NCBI GenBank assembly: GCA_022457155.1
Contig: JAJGOT010000037.1
Coordinates: 521,501-585,500, forward strand
Direction of reading: 5' to 3'
DNA length: 64,000 nt
DNA from: Cladopsammia gracilis
Lineage: Eukaryota > Cnidaria > Anthozoa > Scleractinia > Dendrophylliidae
Shown: piece after piece, positions 1 to 14,600 of the stretch
Numbering within the stretch: position 1 is the first letter of the stretch
Layout of the letters: the number at the start of each line of letters is the position of its first letter
Made by a program: the position numbers and the translations under genes
The notes under the pieces: model-generated
Database searches by the model: none
Told to the model about the DNA's origin: nothing
The model's input: the letters and a program-made list of their open reading frames with translations, nothing else

Positions 1-2630
1 TCAGGGCTTAACAATGACACACTCCTGATTTGCTGAAGACCCTTCAGGATTGCGCTGGCAATCTCATCTTTCCACAAAGGGTACTCAGAAAGGCTCCTCA
101 CAAGGACCACAGAGGCTTCTGCTAACACTGTACGCATAGGGGCACATACTGGGTCCCCAGCCAGGAGGTCCCTTGGGGCACCTTTCATGTACACATCCTT
201 GATTGTCACCTATAGGGAAGTATGGGACTGGATTGGATACAGGAGGTAGATAACGATATAGGCCATTTTCAAGATGGTGCCATTTTGTTCTGGAGGCGCT
301 ATAGGCCTTTATCACGCAGCGGCCATGTTGACTCCCGGGAGAATAAAATGCTTTGTTTTTGCCCGCCCAGCCTCGCAGTGAAAAAGTTGAAAACGAGGTT
401 GGGTGGGCAAAAATCTTTTGTTTTTATACAAAACCGCGGGGCGTGATAAAGGCCTATGCTCTGGGCAAAAGGCAGAGGAATAAGTCAGTCATTTTACTTA
501 AATTTTGGCCTGCCGTCCCAACCGATATGAAGGAAATTTCTTAGACAGCTTTGATGGAACTCCTCCAAGGAAGTGGACATGGCTCTGAGCCACATAACAG
601 AGTCCGAAGGATGACAGCTTATAGATAATTAACTATCCTCATAAGAGTAGATGGTATAAGCTCATAGGTTATATGTTTAGTACAAATACACTAAGATGAA
701 ATTTTCTATTTCTAAAAGAAGAACAAGGAAAATGAAAAGTGATACGTTAAAATATATTTATTTACAAGTTTTAAGATCACAAAAACAAAAAAATTACCTT
801 TTCACCAAAGATAGTGCTGTAGAAAAGAACACATGGGTAAAGCTCTGAAGCATCAATGCCTTCAAAAACCACTCGAGGCTCCTAAGATTAAAAGATATTG
901 CAGTCATGTATTTGTTATAAACAAACAAGAAGGTACAAACACTAATGGTCAGGCCACAAAGCCACAACAAAGGGATAACATTTAAATTGTTGTACAGTGC
1001 AACTAAAATCTGTTACAAATATCAGTGGATGATGAATCATAACCTCTGTACTACATCTATTATTACTTTTGCTGCAGTGTGTTTTAAAAAAAATACATTA
1101 ATTGCTAGAAAGAAATTAATCTTGGCTCCCGATGTTTTTGAACCATTGTTACCTCGCCATTCTTGCCAAAAGCCAACGTTTTTGCATCCATATCAAGAAC
1201 ACATGTAATAGTGTCGCTCTGGGTAAATCCAGAAAGAGTCAGAGACATTTCTCCTCCGTGATATAAATTGCCACTATATGCACGGTATAACCACATGTCG
1301 GCTGAGGAACGATGATTGTCATCCTGCAGTGGGTAACGGGCCACCCCAACACATGTTCCTTCATTACCACGGTTTTCTTTATCAATGCAAAACTAAACAA
1401 ATAATGCAAAGTACTGTCTAGGTCAGGTCAACATAACACTTATTCTATCATATTAATAATAACATTTTGTAAAACTGATTATGATTAGAACATTTATTGA
1501 TGGTGTACTGGTTAGTGGGTCAGTCACATTCATAAACAAATCAAAATGCACAATCTTCTGCAGAGAGCTGTCATCTATGTGTCAGGTATTTCATTTTTAT
1601 ACATTAATTGGCTTTTACTTTACTATCTGTGGCTTATCGTCTGCTTTCAATAACTAGTGTGCGTGCTACTCTGTGCATTGGAAAACTTCATGAATAGACA
1701 CGTTGAATTTATTTTGTTTTTGACAAAAATGTATAGTGGAAAATTGAACTGCTGTGACCAACACTGTCTACACGTTCGTGTATTTGGATACAACTCTTGG
1801 TGAGTAGTAAGAATGAAAAGCTAAATCCAATACAGCTTTACAATAAAAGTGATGGAGGAAAATATATTCATTGTATGGCTCCTTGGTTTGTAACTCTACA
1901 TGATACAAAACACAACAAATTTAGTTCTCCAAAGTTGTTTGTTTACCACCTGCCTTATTAGCACTTAATATGTATTTAGAAAATTATGAGACCATTAAGT
2001 TGCATTGAGCGCAAAGTCTCAAAATCGAAAACGTTTTTAATAAAATGTGCAACATTGTTCCACACTGAACTCTTGTTTTCCTTTTTATGTCAGCAACCTG
2101 TATGAACTGGTACACTTTAGCTGGTAGGATATTCCTTTATTAACTGCGATAAGTTCTTTATTTGTAAAGAATTGCTGTTAAGGAACTCTGATGTGCTGAT
2201 ATATAGGAGGAGGGTACAACCGGAATAATGTTATATAACCGGGGGGCTTATAAGAGGTGGGTAGGGGTGGTTTATAACCTGCATTTTAAGGTATAATGGT
2301 ACAAATCAGAAAGCTCTATTTTAGGTGTCATCAAATAAGGTTGTATATTGTACATTTATGTGTCACAAAATTTACCTTCCATTCATAACATCCTGACTTG
2401 ATACCAATGCCAGCCAATCCATACCCTCTGCGTGCATTACTATGAACCACAGTGACCCCATCCTCCACACTGCAGGCTTGCAGCTTGTCAGTGTCAAACA
2501 TAACGTCGCTAACAGGCACCTGATAGCCACCTGCTTCCACTCCTACCTGGCTTTCATCACTCGGCAGGTAAGGGAACTGTGCAACACTCCATGTGTAATC
2601 ACCAATGCTCTGGAACAGCTGCTTTGTAAT
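1..2630 (-). CDS. HERC1: HERC1-like exons: SPRY domain and following segment (4 exons)
   Basis: Exons, in transcript order: 2376-2630, 1153-1392, 798-881 and 1-209 (the last is cut by the window edge). The first three make a B30.2/SPRY fold: G-Y-G-L-A-G and C-Y-E-W-K in the first, MWLYRAYSGNLYHGGE and ITCVLDMDAKTLAFGKNGE in the second, and ELYPCVLFYS in the third. These are the usual SPRY core strands. The last exon continues into a helical stretch after the domain. SPRY domains mediate protein-protein binding; in HERC1 this one precedes the WD40 region. Introns of 271-983 bp between these exons show nothing I can identify. Confidence 0.92.
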
Positions 2631-5600
2631 CTGGGTCAAGAAATGCTAATATTTTACCGTACTAGAAACAAAGGGTGCCCAACTGAGCTTACAATGGAAT
2701 AACACTTCAAAATAAGAAAATTATAAAAGGGTATGAGTGATCGAAACTGGACATGATGTAATATACCGGTAAGCTGCACATTGCTCTCCCAAAGATAGTC
2801 CCCTGTGTAAGACTTCAGTGTGTAAGTGCTTTGCATTCAGTACTACTGTGCATCACATGTACTTAATTCTTGTACAGCTATTTCAATTAGTGTTGTCGGA
2901 TGAACGCTTAAAGCATTTTAAGCCCAAAAGTTAAGACGGCAAGGTAGTATGGAAATTTTATGCATAAATTCACCAAGAGCTTAAGGAACTACGATGGCAA
3001 CACCAAGGAAACGTCACTTGAAAAAAGGATTTGTGCCACTTTAAACTACTTTGAACTTGTTTCAATTTGTTTAGTTTGTCTAACGTAACTAGATTGTCCA
3101 GGAGCTTAATTTGTAGGGACGGCTTTCAAGCTCAAATAGAGAAAGGAAAATTAACCGTCTTGTGTTCAGACTCCCCAAAACCTATATCATTTGACATTGT
3201 TGTTTTGCAGGAACGGCAAAGAAATGTACCAGAGCAGAGGCATTGTTTTCTCTCATTAAACCTATTGTTTTGTGCCGTTTTCGCTGCCATTGCCGTTGTG
3301 GCTGCCTAAGCTCCTTAATGCTTTATCTACCCACTGTCAAATAAAGGAATGCTTTGACGGCAATAAAATTTGTGTTTTTGTTTCCTCCTTTAGAACACGG
3401 AGGGAAACGTCTTTAGTACTAGGATCGCTATTTACCCATACTACTTTGCAGTCCTGGCTTGTAGGCTTCAAGCTTTCATCCGACAACATTAATTGAAATA
3501 GCTGTATGAATTAATTAACTAGTACATTAAAATACATACAATCAAAGAAGCAGAATTGGGTGCAATTAAGTTGTAATCATAAAATTCCTGTTGTCTAACT
3601 GGCTCTCTGATTTAACATTTAACCTGCATGTAACAGCTGCCCAGTTAGACAGTAGACTGTGTGAGGTGGGGTAGCTAAATTTTGTGTGCCGATAATAAAC
3701 ACCTGCAGTTTTAGTGCACACCTATTTTTAATTTCAAATTCATGTGAGAGAACATGGAAAGTGTATGTGCAAGTGGTAATTCCAAGGGAAGAATGTCACA
3801 AGTACAGTGAAACCTGTATTTAGCGGACACCCTCGGGACCCTCGCTTGTGTCCGCTTAATAGAGGGGTTCGCTGAATGCAGGTTCATTTTACAGTAAATA
3901 TGGGAAGGAAATTTAGGGACCCAAGCAGCTGGTGTCGGCTTAAAAGATGGTGTCCGCTTAATATGGGGTCCGCTTAATACAAGTTTCACTGTATTATAAA
4001 GGGTTCAATACCAACTTAAAGTACCAGTATGATGGTGACTGAGGGGTTCATGAGCAAGTACCATTAACACTTACTGTCTCAATTAATGTGCTGTCTTCAC
4101 ATGCTGGGAGGATAAATGTCAACAAGTGAAGTGTCAACATTCGTGTTCGCAGACCAAAGTGAGATTCCTTTCCCTTGCTGCTGAATGATATGATGTCCAT
4201 AAACAAGTCAAGCCAAGGACCAGAGACAAGTTTATTCTGTGCCATTTTAGTGACAGCTACTCTACGCAGAAATGCAATGAAGTAACAAAGGGCTGTTTCA
4301 CTCTGTTTCAGTTCTTGTGACCGTTCACTCTGATCAAGGCTGACCTCAGAAGCATTTCCAGATCCTCTTAAGCTCATTTGCTTATTGCTACTTTCAACCA
4401 GTAAACTGAGTTGCTCAAACAGCAGATCTGTAACACTTTGGACAATATGATCACCCAGTTTGTCAGCAAACATCCTGGTATAAAGTAAAGGTATGTTACA
4501 CTAAGTTCAACAAGGAGTAATTACATTCCAGGTCAACTAGCCAGTCTAATAGATGATTGACAAACTATGCAATGCAATGCAATGCAATGTAATGTAATGC
4601 AATGCAATGCAATGCAATACAATACAATTTTATTTTACTCATAACGATAGATATATACATTTTACAAGAACACACTAAACAAGAAAAACTACAGTTAGTA
4701 TAATACTTATAAAATATAGATTAATTTTAGAGCCTGGATGCTAAATTAACCAAGTTCCAGGCTAAATTAACCAAGAAGTTCCAGACTAATGAAAGACGAC
4801 TTTTATATTTTTAAGATCACTCATTGACTATAATTTTGCTTTTTATGATTATCAATTCTCATTAATTGTTACTGTTATCATTACCACACAGGCAGACACA
4901 TTAACCTCTGACCTGATAATTTCCCTAAAGCAATATTGCAACATTTTCGTCAACTCTGAAAATATTATTTGGGCATGATATTGATGAAATTTGAAATTTT
5001 GCTTCATGTGCACCTTAATTACTCTAACGTTTCTCCACAAAAAAATTGATTGATTGTTTTCAGATCAGTCAGGAACAAACAGTTTACTACATCAATTTTG
5101 TATATAGATTTCAGTTTGCATTCCAGCTTGAAATCTCAACTATTGCTCGTCCTGTCTGGAGATGTCTTCACTTGACCAAAAAACTCTCAAAACCACTAGA
5201 AGCTGTTTTTCAATTATGCAAGAAATGGAAGTCCTAAATGTTCAGATTGAAAGCAACACACTGACCCTGTTGTCACTGCAATAAGCTGAAGAAGTCTAAA
5301 GCAGGCAACCTGTAGGATGGCAGGCAGCTGGGAAGTGTTTGCAGCTTGTGTCCTGTGATAAGGGCAGGGCTGGATGGTGAGCAGGCTTCCCTGGCACATC
5401 TGGAACACAGTTGAATGAAGCTGTGATGTGACAGCTAAAGCAACATCTGATGGGTGGTACTTGTTACTCAATGCAAAAACTGCGAGGAGCTGCTGACGAT
5501 CACGAGCACCTGTAAAAAAGTTTTTGTATGAACACTAACAGCCAGTTACACACTTACAGACAGCATAAAGCAACTTGTATCAGCATCCTATATGACTACT

Positions 5601-8600
5601 AACAACCAGTTACACACTTACAGACAGCATAAAGCAACTTGTACTAGCATCCTATATGAACACTAACAGCCAGTTACATACTTACAGACAGCATAAAGCA
5701 ACTTGAATCAGCATCCTACATGAACAGTAACAGCCACTAACACACTTACAGACAGCATAAAGCAACTTGTACCAGCATCCTATATGAACACTTACAGCCA
5801 GTTACACACTTACAGACATCATAAAGCAACTTGTATCAGCATCCTGTACGAACATAACAGCCAGTTACACACTTACAGACAGTTAAAGCAACTTGAATCG
5901 ACATCCTATATGAACACTAACAGCCACTTAACATAATGCAACTTTTATTAGCATCCTATAACAATATTAAGAGCTAAGAGCTACTTTTAAGCTCACAGAG
6001 AGGAACAAGCAACTGAAGATAATTGTGTTACTGTTGTAGGAAGAACATCTTGGTGTCTTATGGAAATGGACAGACTTTGCACAATTTATTGACACATTCC
6101 AAGGGGATTGATCCATTTAAAGATGCATACTTTTCAAATCCAGCTGAAAGCACATTGGATCTCTCAATGGGATAACTTTAACATTATTTTGTGAAAATAG
6201 CATTTATTTAGCTCTCCATACCAGTGTGGTGTCACTCATTATGGGACTATTACCTAGCAACCAGCTGTATTGCAAATTTCCATCTGGGTCATGAAAAAGA
6301 AAAACAACTACCTTTTCCGCATGCTGCATCACTAGTTCTCTCCAGGATTGCCACAAGGCTCTGATACAAGCAGTGCACTGCTTCCTGAATTTCATCCTGG
6401 AGTCTTCTGCTGGTGGCTTTGATATCATCCTGGTGGACAATATAACAATCGTGAGAATCAATAATGTCCATAACAACATTGACAGAATGACTAAATACCT
6501 GGTAATGAAGAAGCAAAAAGCCTTCAGAGTCGCCTGCAGGTTGCGAGGAAGGCCGCATGACCTCTGGACCCAAAGTTCCTAACAGTAGCTGAAACTGAGC
6601 GGACAGTAAAAGACTCTGTAGATTGAGAGTAAAACCACAGGTATCCTCTGACACAAGTGGAAAGGTTTCTTCTCCAGTGTGAAGTAGTGCAAGGATTTGC
6701 TTCAATGCATTTAGTCTCATCTGTGAGCAAAACGAATCATGACATTGTAATTTTGAATTGTTGCAATTTCTTTTTTCTGTTAGTACCTGTATAAATATTG
6801 CAGTTTTGAGCACCGTGAATCCTACTTTCGGCTGTTGAATGGTAATAATAGGTAAACATCACCAAATAGCAATTAATTTTAGGTTTGAGCCTAGATTATT
6901 CATACCTCTTCATTGGCTGAGAGGTCAATGTTTAGTAAAATAAAACCCTTCTACATAACTACCCAGTCCATACAGCCATATATACCTAAATTAAAAGCTC
7001 AGCTACTAATTTCAAAGCGGAAAACCTGCTTATCTGACCTCCTCATAAATGTGACTAATGACCACCTTTTACACCATCACAGCACGTTATGGCCATAAAC
7101 AGTTGTGACTTATGACATAATGCCTACATTTTCCAACACTTGATACTGGCCGCACATATTTTCCTTCAGTTCTGATTGGCTGAGTGCATTACACTGTAGT
7201 TACATTTGTTGTGATTGGCTATCATTAGTATGGGCATTATTGGTTAAGCACAGCGATTCACAAAAGTATCCTAAAAATTCAATAACAAGGTAATGCTTTG
7301 AGAAAAAATACTACCTTTCTTTGTTTTGAGTGTGTATAGATCCACCTTCAGTTGCACAAAATATAGTGGACTCAATTAAAAATAATTACAGGTGATTACA
7401 ACATGAATATGGAATCGTAATAAACACTGGATGTAGACACATTTGAAACATGTTTTACTGACTAAAAAACGCAGTCACTAACTTGGCCTCTGATCTGTTG
7501 ATTTCCCATGGCAGCAGCAACAGTAGGTGGAGATGTACAGATCTGAACATGAGGCTCCTGGCCCTCGCTTGGCAATTCACTGCCATGTACAGCATCGCTA
7601 GAACTTCTCATCCCCTCCGTTATAAAATCTACCACACTTGTTGCCATTAACTTCACAACTGAGTCTTTTTCATGAGCCCTGTTAGACCTGTAATGCATGG
7701 CAGTTCTTTCTCTTCTGATACGCATGTGTCTAAGAACTTCCTTCATGGAATCAATTTTTGGCAGTTGCCCTGTAAGTACAATATATACTGCTCTGTTTCA
7801 AGTTTAACAAAATATTAAAGAGAATGTGATCATCGCAGAAATACATCAACTGAAGCAGCTGCAATTAAAGCCTGAAAAAATGCGAGTTCTAAAAAAATTG
7901 AACAACAGCTCATATGAATTTATTTTCATATACACATTATCATATTCATCATTTCACGGTTATCATAGAACTCACAAATGACCAAGCTCCCATCTGGCCT
8001 TGTAGCTCAGTGGTAGAGTGTTTGTACCGGAATCACAAAGGTCATGAGTATAATAGAACCCACAATTGACCAAGCTCCCATCTGGCCTTGTAGCTCAGTG
8101 GTAGAGTGTTTGCACCAGAATCACAAAGGTCATGAGTATAATAGAACTCACAAATGACCAAGCTCCCATCTGGCCTTGTAGCTCAGTGGTAGAGTGTTTG
8201 CACCAGAATCACAAAGGTCATGAGTATAATAGAACTCACAATTGACCAAGCTCCCATCTGGCCTTGTAGCTCAGTGGTAGAGTGTTTGCACCAGAATCAC
8301 AAAGGTCATGAGTATAATAGAACTCACAATTGACCAAGCTCCCATCTGGCCTTGTAGCTCAGTGGTAGAGTGTTTGCACCAGAATCACAAAGGTCATGGG
8401 TATCATAGAACTCACAAATGACCAAGCTCCCATCTGGCCTTGTAGCTCAGTGGTAGAGTGTTTGCACCAGAATCACAAAGGTCATGAGTATAATAGAACT
8501 CACAAATGACCAAGCTCCCATCTGGCCTTGTAGCTCAGTGGTAGAGTGTTTGCACCAGAATCACAAAGGTCATGAGTATAATAGAACTCACAATTGACCA

Positions 8601-11600
8601 AGCTCCCATCTGGCCTTGTAGCTCAGTGGTAGAGTGTTTGCACCAGAATCACAAAGGTCATGAGTATAATAGAACTCACAATTGACCAAGCTCCCATCTG
8701 GCCTTGTAGCTCAGTGGTAGAGTGTTTGCACCAGAATCACAAAGGTCATGAGTATAATAGAACTCACAATTGACCAAGCTCCCATCTGGCCTTGTAGCTC
8801 AGTGGTAGAGTGTTTGCACCAGAATCACAAAGGTCATGAGTATAATAGAACTCACAATTGACCAAGCTCCCATCTGGCCTTGTAGCTCAGTGGTAGAGTG
8901 TTTGCACCAGAATCACAAAGGTCATGAGTATAATAGAACTCACAATTGACCAAGCTCCCATCTGGCCTTGTAGCTCAGTGGTAGAGTGTTTGCACCAGAA
9001 TCACAAAGGTCATGAGTATAATAGAACTCACAATTGACCAAGCTCCCATCTGGCCTTGTAGCTCAGTGGTAGAGTGTTTGCACCAGAATCACAAAGGTCA
9101 TGAGTATAATAGAACTCACAATTGACCAAGCTCCCATCTGGCCTTGTAGCTCAGTGGTAGAGTGTTTGCACCAGAATCACAAAGGTCATGAGTATAATAG
9201 AACTCACAATTGACCAAGCTGCCATCTGGCCTTGTAGCTCAGTGGTAGAGTGTTTGCACCAGAATCACAAAGGTCATGAGTATAATAGAACTCACAATTG
9301 ACCAAGCTGCCATCTGGCCTTGTAGCTCAGTGGTAGAGTGTTTGCACCAGAATCACAAAGGTCATGGGTATAATAGAACTCACAATTGACCAAGCTCCCA
9401 TCTGGCCTTGTAGCTCAGTGGTAGAGTGTTTGCACCAGAATCACAAAGGTCATGAGTATAATAGAACTCACAATTGACCAAGCTCCCATCTGGCCTTGTA
9501 GCTCAGTGGTAGAGTGTTTGCACCAGAATCACAAAGGTCATGAGTATAATAGAACTCACAATTGACCAAGCTCCCATCTGGCCTTGTAGCTCAGTGGTAG
9601 AGTGTTTGCACCAGAATCACAAAGGTCATGAGTATAATAGAACTCACAATTGACCAATCTCCCATCTGGCCTTGTAGCTCAGTGGTAGAGTGTTTGCACC
9701 AGAATCACAAAGGTCATGAGTATAATAGAACTCACAATTGACCAAGCTCCCATCTGGCCTTGTAGCTCAGTGGTAGAGTGTTTGCACCAGAATCACAAAG
9801 GTCATGAGTATAATAGAACTCACAATTGACCAAGCTGCCATCTGGCCTTGTAGCTCAGTGGTAGAGTGTTTGCACCAGAATCACAAAGGTCATGAGTACA
9901 ATAGAACTCACAATTGACCAGAACGTTTATACCAGAATCGCAAAGGTCATGAGTATAATAGAACTCACAATTGACCAAGCTCCCATCTGGCCTTGTAGCT
10001 CAGTGGTAGAGTGTTTGCACCAGAATCACAAAGGTCATGAGTACAATAGAACTCACAATTGACCAGAACGTTTATACCAGAATCGCAAAGGTCATGAGTA
10101 TAATAGAACTCACAATTGACCAAGCTCCCATCTGGCCTTGTAGCTCAGTGGTAGAGTGTTTGCACCAGAATCGCAAAGGTCATGAGTATAATAGAACTCA
10201 CAATTGACCAAGCTCCCATCTGGCCTTGTAGCTCAGTGGTAGAGTGTTTGCACCAGAATCACAAAGGTCATGAGTATAATAGAACTCACAATTGACCAAG
10301 CTCCCATCTGGCCTTGTAGCTCAGTGGTAGAGTGTTTGCACCAGAATCACAAAGGTCATGAGTACAATAGAACTCACAATTGACCAAGCTCCCATCTGGC
10401 CTTGTAGCTCAGTGGTAGAGTGTTTGCACCAGAATCACAAAGGTCATGAGTACAATAGAACTCACAATTGACCAGAACGTTTATACCAGAATCGCAAAGG
10501 TCATGAGTATAATAGAACTCACAATTGACCAAGCTCCCATCTGGCCTTGTAGCTCAGTGGTAGAGTGTTTGCACCAGAATCACAAAGGTCATGAGTATAA
10601 TAGAACTCACAATTGACCAAGCTCCCATCTGGCCTTGTAGCTCAGTGGTAGAGTGTTTGCACCAGAACCACAAAGGTCGTCATGAGTATAATAGAACTCA
10701 CAATTGACCAAGCTCCCATCTGGCCTTGTAGCTCAGTGGTAGAGTGTTTGCACCAGAATCACAAAGGTCATGAGTATAATAGAACTCACAATTGACCAAG
10801 CTCCCATCTGGCCTTGTAGCTCAGTGGTAGAGTGTTTGCACCAGAATCACAAAGGTCATGAGTATAATAGAACTCACAATTGACCAAGCTCCCATCTGGC
10901 CTTGTAGCTCAGTGGTAGAGTGTTTGCACCAGAATCACAAAGGTCATGAGTATAATAGAACTCACAATTGACCAAGCTCCCATCTGGCCTTGTAGCTCAG
11001 TGGTAGAGTGTTTGCACCAGAATCACAAAGGTCATGAGTATAATAGAACTCACAATTGACCAAGCTGCCATCTGGCCTTGTAGCTCAGTGGTAGAGTGTT
11101 TGCACCAGAATCACAAAGGTCATGAGTATAATAGAACTCACAATTGACCAAGCTCCCATCTGGCCTTGTAGCTCAGTGGTAGAGTGTTTGCACCAGAACC
11201 ACAAAGGTCGTCATGAGTATAATAGAACTCACAATTGACCAAGCTCCCATCTGGCCTTGTAGCTCAGTGGTAGAGTGTTTGCACCAGAATCACAAAGGTC
11301 ATGAGTACAATAGAACTCACAATTGACCAAGCTCCCATCTGGCCTTGTAGCTCAGTGGTAGAGTGTTTGCACCAGAATCACAAAGGTCATGAGTACAATA
11401 GAACTCACAATTGACCAGAACGTTTATACCAGAATCGCAAAGGTCATGAGTATAATAGAACTCACAATTGACCAAGCTCCCATCTGGCCTTGTAGCTCAG
11501 TGGTAGAGTGTTTGCACCAGAATCACAAAGGTCATGAGTACAATAGAACTCACAATTGACCAGAACGTTTATACCAGAATCGCAAAGGTCATGAGTATAA

Positions 11601-14600
11601 TAGAACTCACAATTGACCAAGCTCCCATCTGGCCTTGTAGCTCAGTGGTAGAGTGTTTGCACCAGAATCACAAAGGTCATGAGTATAATAGAACTCACAA
11701 ATGACCAAGCTGCCATCTGGCCTTGTAGCTCAGTGGTAGAGTGTTTGCACCAGAATCACAAAGGTCATGAGTATAATAGAACTCACAATTGACCAAGCTG
11801 CCATCTGGCCTTGTAGCTCAGTGGTAGAGTGTTTGCACCAGAATCACAAAGGTCATGAGTATAATAGAACTCACAATTGACCAAGCTGCCATCTGGCCTT
11901 GTAGCTCAGTGGTAGAGTGTTTGCACCAGAATCGCAAAGGTCATGAGTATAATAGAACTCACAATTGACCAAGCTCCCATCTGGCCTTGTAGCTCAGTGG
12001 TAGAGTGTTTGTACCAGAATCGCAAAGGTCATGAGTATAATAGAACTCACAATTGACCAAGCTCCCATCTGGCCTTGTAGCTCAGTGGTAGAGTGTTTGC
12101 ACCAGAATCACAAAGGTCATGAGTATAATAGAACTCACAATTGACCAAGCTGCCATCTGGCCTTGTAGCTCAGTGGTAGAGTGTTTGCACCAGAATCACA
12201 AAGGTCATGAGTATAATAGAACTCACAATTGACCAAGCTCCCATCTGGCCTTGTAGCTCAGTGGTAGAGTGTTTGCACCAGAATCGCAAAGGTCATGAGT
12301 ATAATAGAACTCACAATTGACCAAGCTCCCATCTGGCCTTGTAGCTCAGTGGTAGAGTGTTTGCACCAGAATCACAAAGGTCATGAGTATAATAGAACTC
12401 ACAATTGACCAAGCTGCCATCTGGCCTTGTAGCTCAGTGGTAGAGTGTTTGCACCAGAATCACAAAGGTCATGAGTATAATAGAACTCACAATTGACCAA
12501 GCTCCCATCTGGCCTTGTAGCTCAGTGGTAGAGTGTTTGCACCAGAATTGCAAAGGTCATGAGTATAATAGAACTCACAATTGACCAAGCTCCTATCTGG
12601 CCTTGTAGCTCAGTGGTAGAGCATTTGCACCAGAATCACAAAGGTCATCATGAGTATAATAGAACTCAAAAATTGACCAAGCTCCTATCTGGCTTTGTAG
12701 CTTAGTGGTAGAGTGTTTGTACAGGAATCGCAAAGGTCATGAGTATAATAGAACTCACAATTGACCAAGCTCCTATCTGGCCTTGTAGTTCAGTGGTAGA
12801 TTGTTTGTACCGGAATCGCAAAGGTCATGGCTTCGAATTCTGACGAGGCCTGAATTTTTTTTTTTTTTTTTTTTTGGGGGGGGGGGGGGGGCTCTAACTG
12901 AAACTCCTTGTGATGATCACATTCTCTTTAATTGTTTGTACCTCAGTTCACATGAACTATTTTATATACACATTATTATAACAAAATAGCAAATGAAATC
13001 ACTTTAATTAGGCAAAATACACAACAATACCTAGCATTATACATACATATCATTATTTCAATTCGGATTCAGAGTAGCATTTCTGCTAGTATCTCCGAAA
13101 TGAGAAAAAAAAAATAAAATAAATGAAAATAGAAATAGTACAATTAAAATACATGCCATATAGACACCAATTACACAAATATATATACAACTATTTTTTA
13201 AAAGTTAACAGCTTTATACATCGTTTGAAAGTATTTAGATCAGGAGCGCTTCTTGTTTCATTGGGCAGAGAGATGCAAAATTGCACTGCAAAACGAAACA
13301 TAAACAAGAACACTGCTAGCCTACTAACATATTATTTATTAAATAAATTGGTTTTATTACACCTACTTTTGACCAATGCCTTAATTTGTCCTAACATACA
13401 CTAAATAAAATTACTTAATTTGTCCTAATATTTACTAAGTAAAACATATTCTTCTGGCACGTATTGGTTTAGCGATCGCTTGCACTTTTCTGTAGCTACA
13501 GGTTACATTATTCATACATACCTTGAGTTGACTGTCCCTCACCTGTGTCTTCGTCCTTTAAAGATGAAACAGAATATTTGGTAAACATGTATTTGCACTG
13601 GGAAATCTTTGAGACAAATGCAATAAATAGATGGAACATTACATTGTCACTCATTCACATAATGAAAGTTCAAGAATCTACAACAATTTCCAAATGATAG
13701 TAATAATAATAATTGTCATGTGTAGTCATTTTCCAACTAAAAGGTGCATATAATTGGTATCAGTGAATGCAGTTGGACTGGTAAGAGAATTATAAATAAA
13801 TTGTGCATACTTCACTCCTCGGACTGACTGAGGCTGGGGTGCCTGTGGGTGTGTTATTGGCACTGTTGTGAGCACTGATGTGAACTGCATCAACATCACC
13901 AACTCCAGAAGAATGGCTGAACAGTGAAAGGCCTGACCTTGTTTTATTTAAATTCTGAATAAAAGTTAGGTTTTCTTCATCAACTGGAAATGAAGTTTGC
14001 ACGCCAAGCAGAAGGAAGATACAACGCTGCACCACTCCTTTACAGGCATCTAAGAAAGCTTGATCAGAAGAATCGTCACTTCCTAGGAATTTAGAAAGTA
14101 ACAATTTAGGCTATAATACACAAAAAATACTGCACAACGCTTGCAAAAGAAATGTTAAAAATGCCTGTGTATTTCTTTGCCTTTTTTTACAAACAGCATT
14201 TCCTTTTTTGCAACCTGAAGGTCGGTGGTTTGAAGCCTGGTCTCTGCCGTTGTGTTGTTTCCTTAGACAAGAAACTTTACTCCACACTGTCTCTCTCCCC
14301 CCAGGTGTATAAATGGGTACCGGCGACAAAATGCTGGGGGTAACCCTGCGATGGACTAGCATCCCATCCAGGGGGGAGTAGCAATATTCCTAGTCGCTTC
14401 ATGCTATAGAAACCGGGTTTAAGCTCCGGCCGTTGTGAGCCTTCTGGCTCGGGTGCGCGACTTTACTTTTTTTTTACATCATAGAAGAAACCCTTTAAAC
14501 ACAGGAATAACATTCACTGTTACCCTTCCCTGTCATGGCCTAGCATACCACCCATGGGGAAGTGTAGTAATAATCCTAGTTGCTTCATGGCTAAAGAAAG

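Noticed and set aside
2768..2836. Possible extra HERC1-type exon encoding a G-D-Y-x-W-E-S segment
   Set aside because: The exon at 2376-2630 already supplies the corresponding G-D-Y-T-W part, phases join without this piece, and no good acceptor was seen.
7962..12853. A cluster of about 50 tRNA genes
   Set aside because: Units have an A-box but a degraded B-box, no acceptor stem pairing except in the terminal copy, and an enlarged anticodon loop. It is a SINE-derived satellite.
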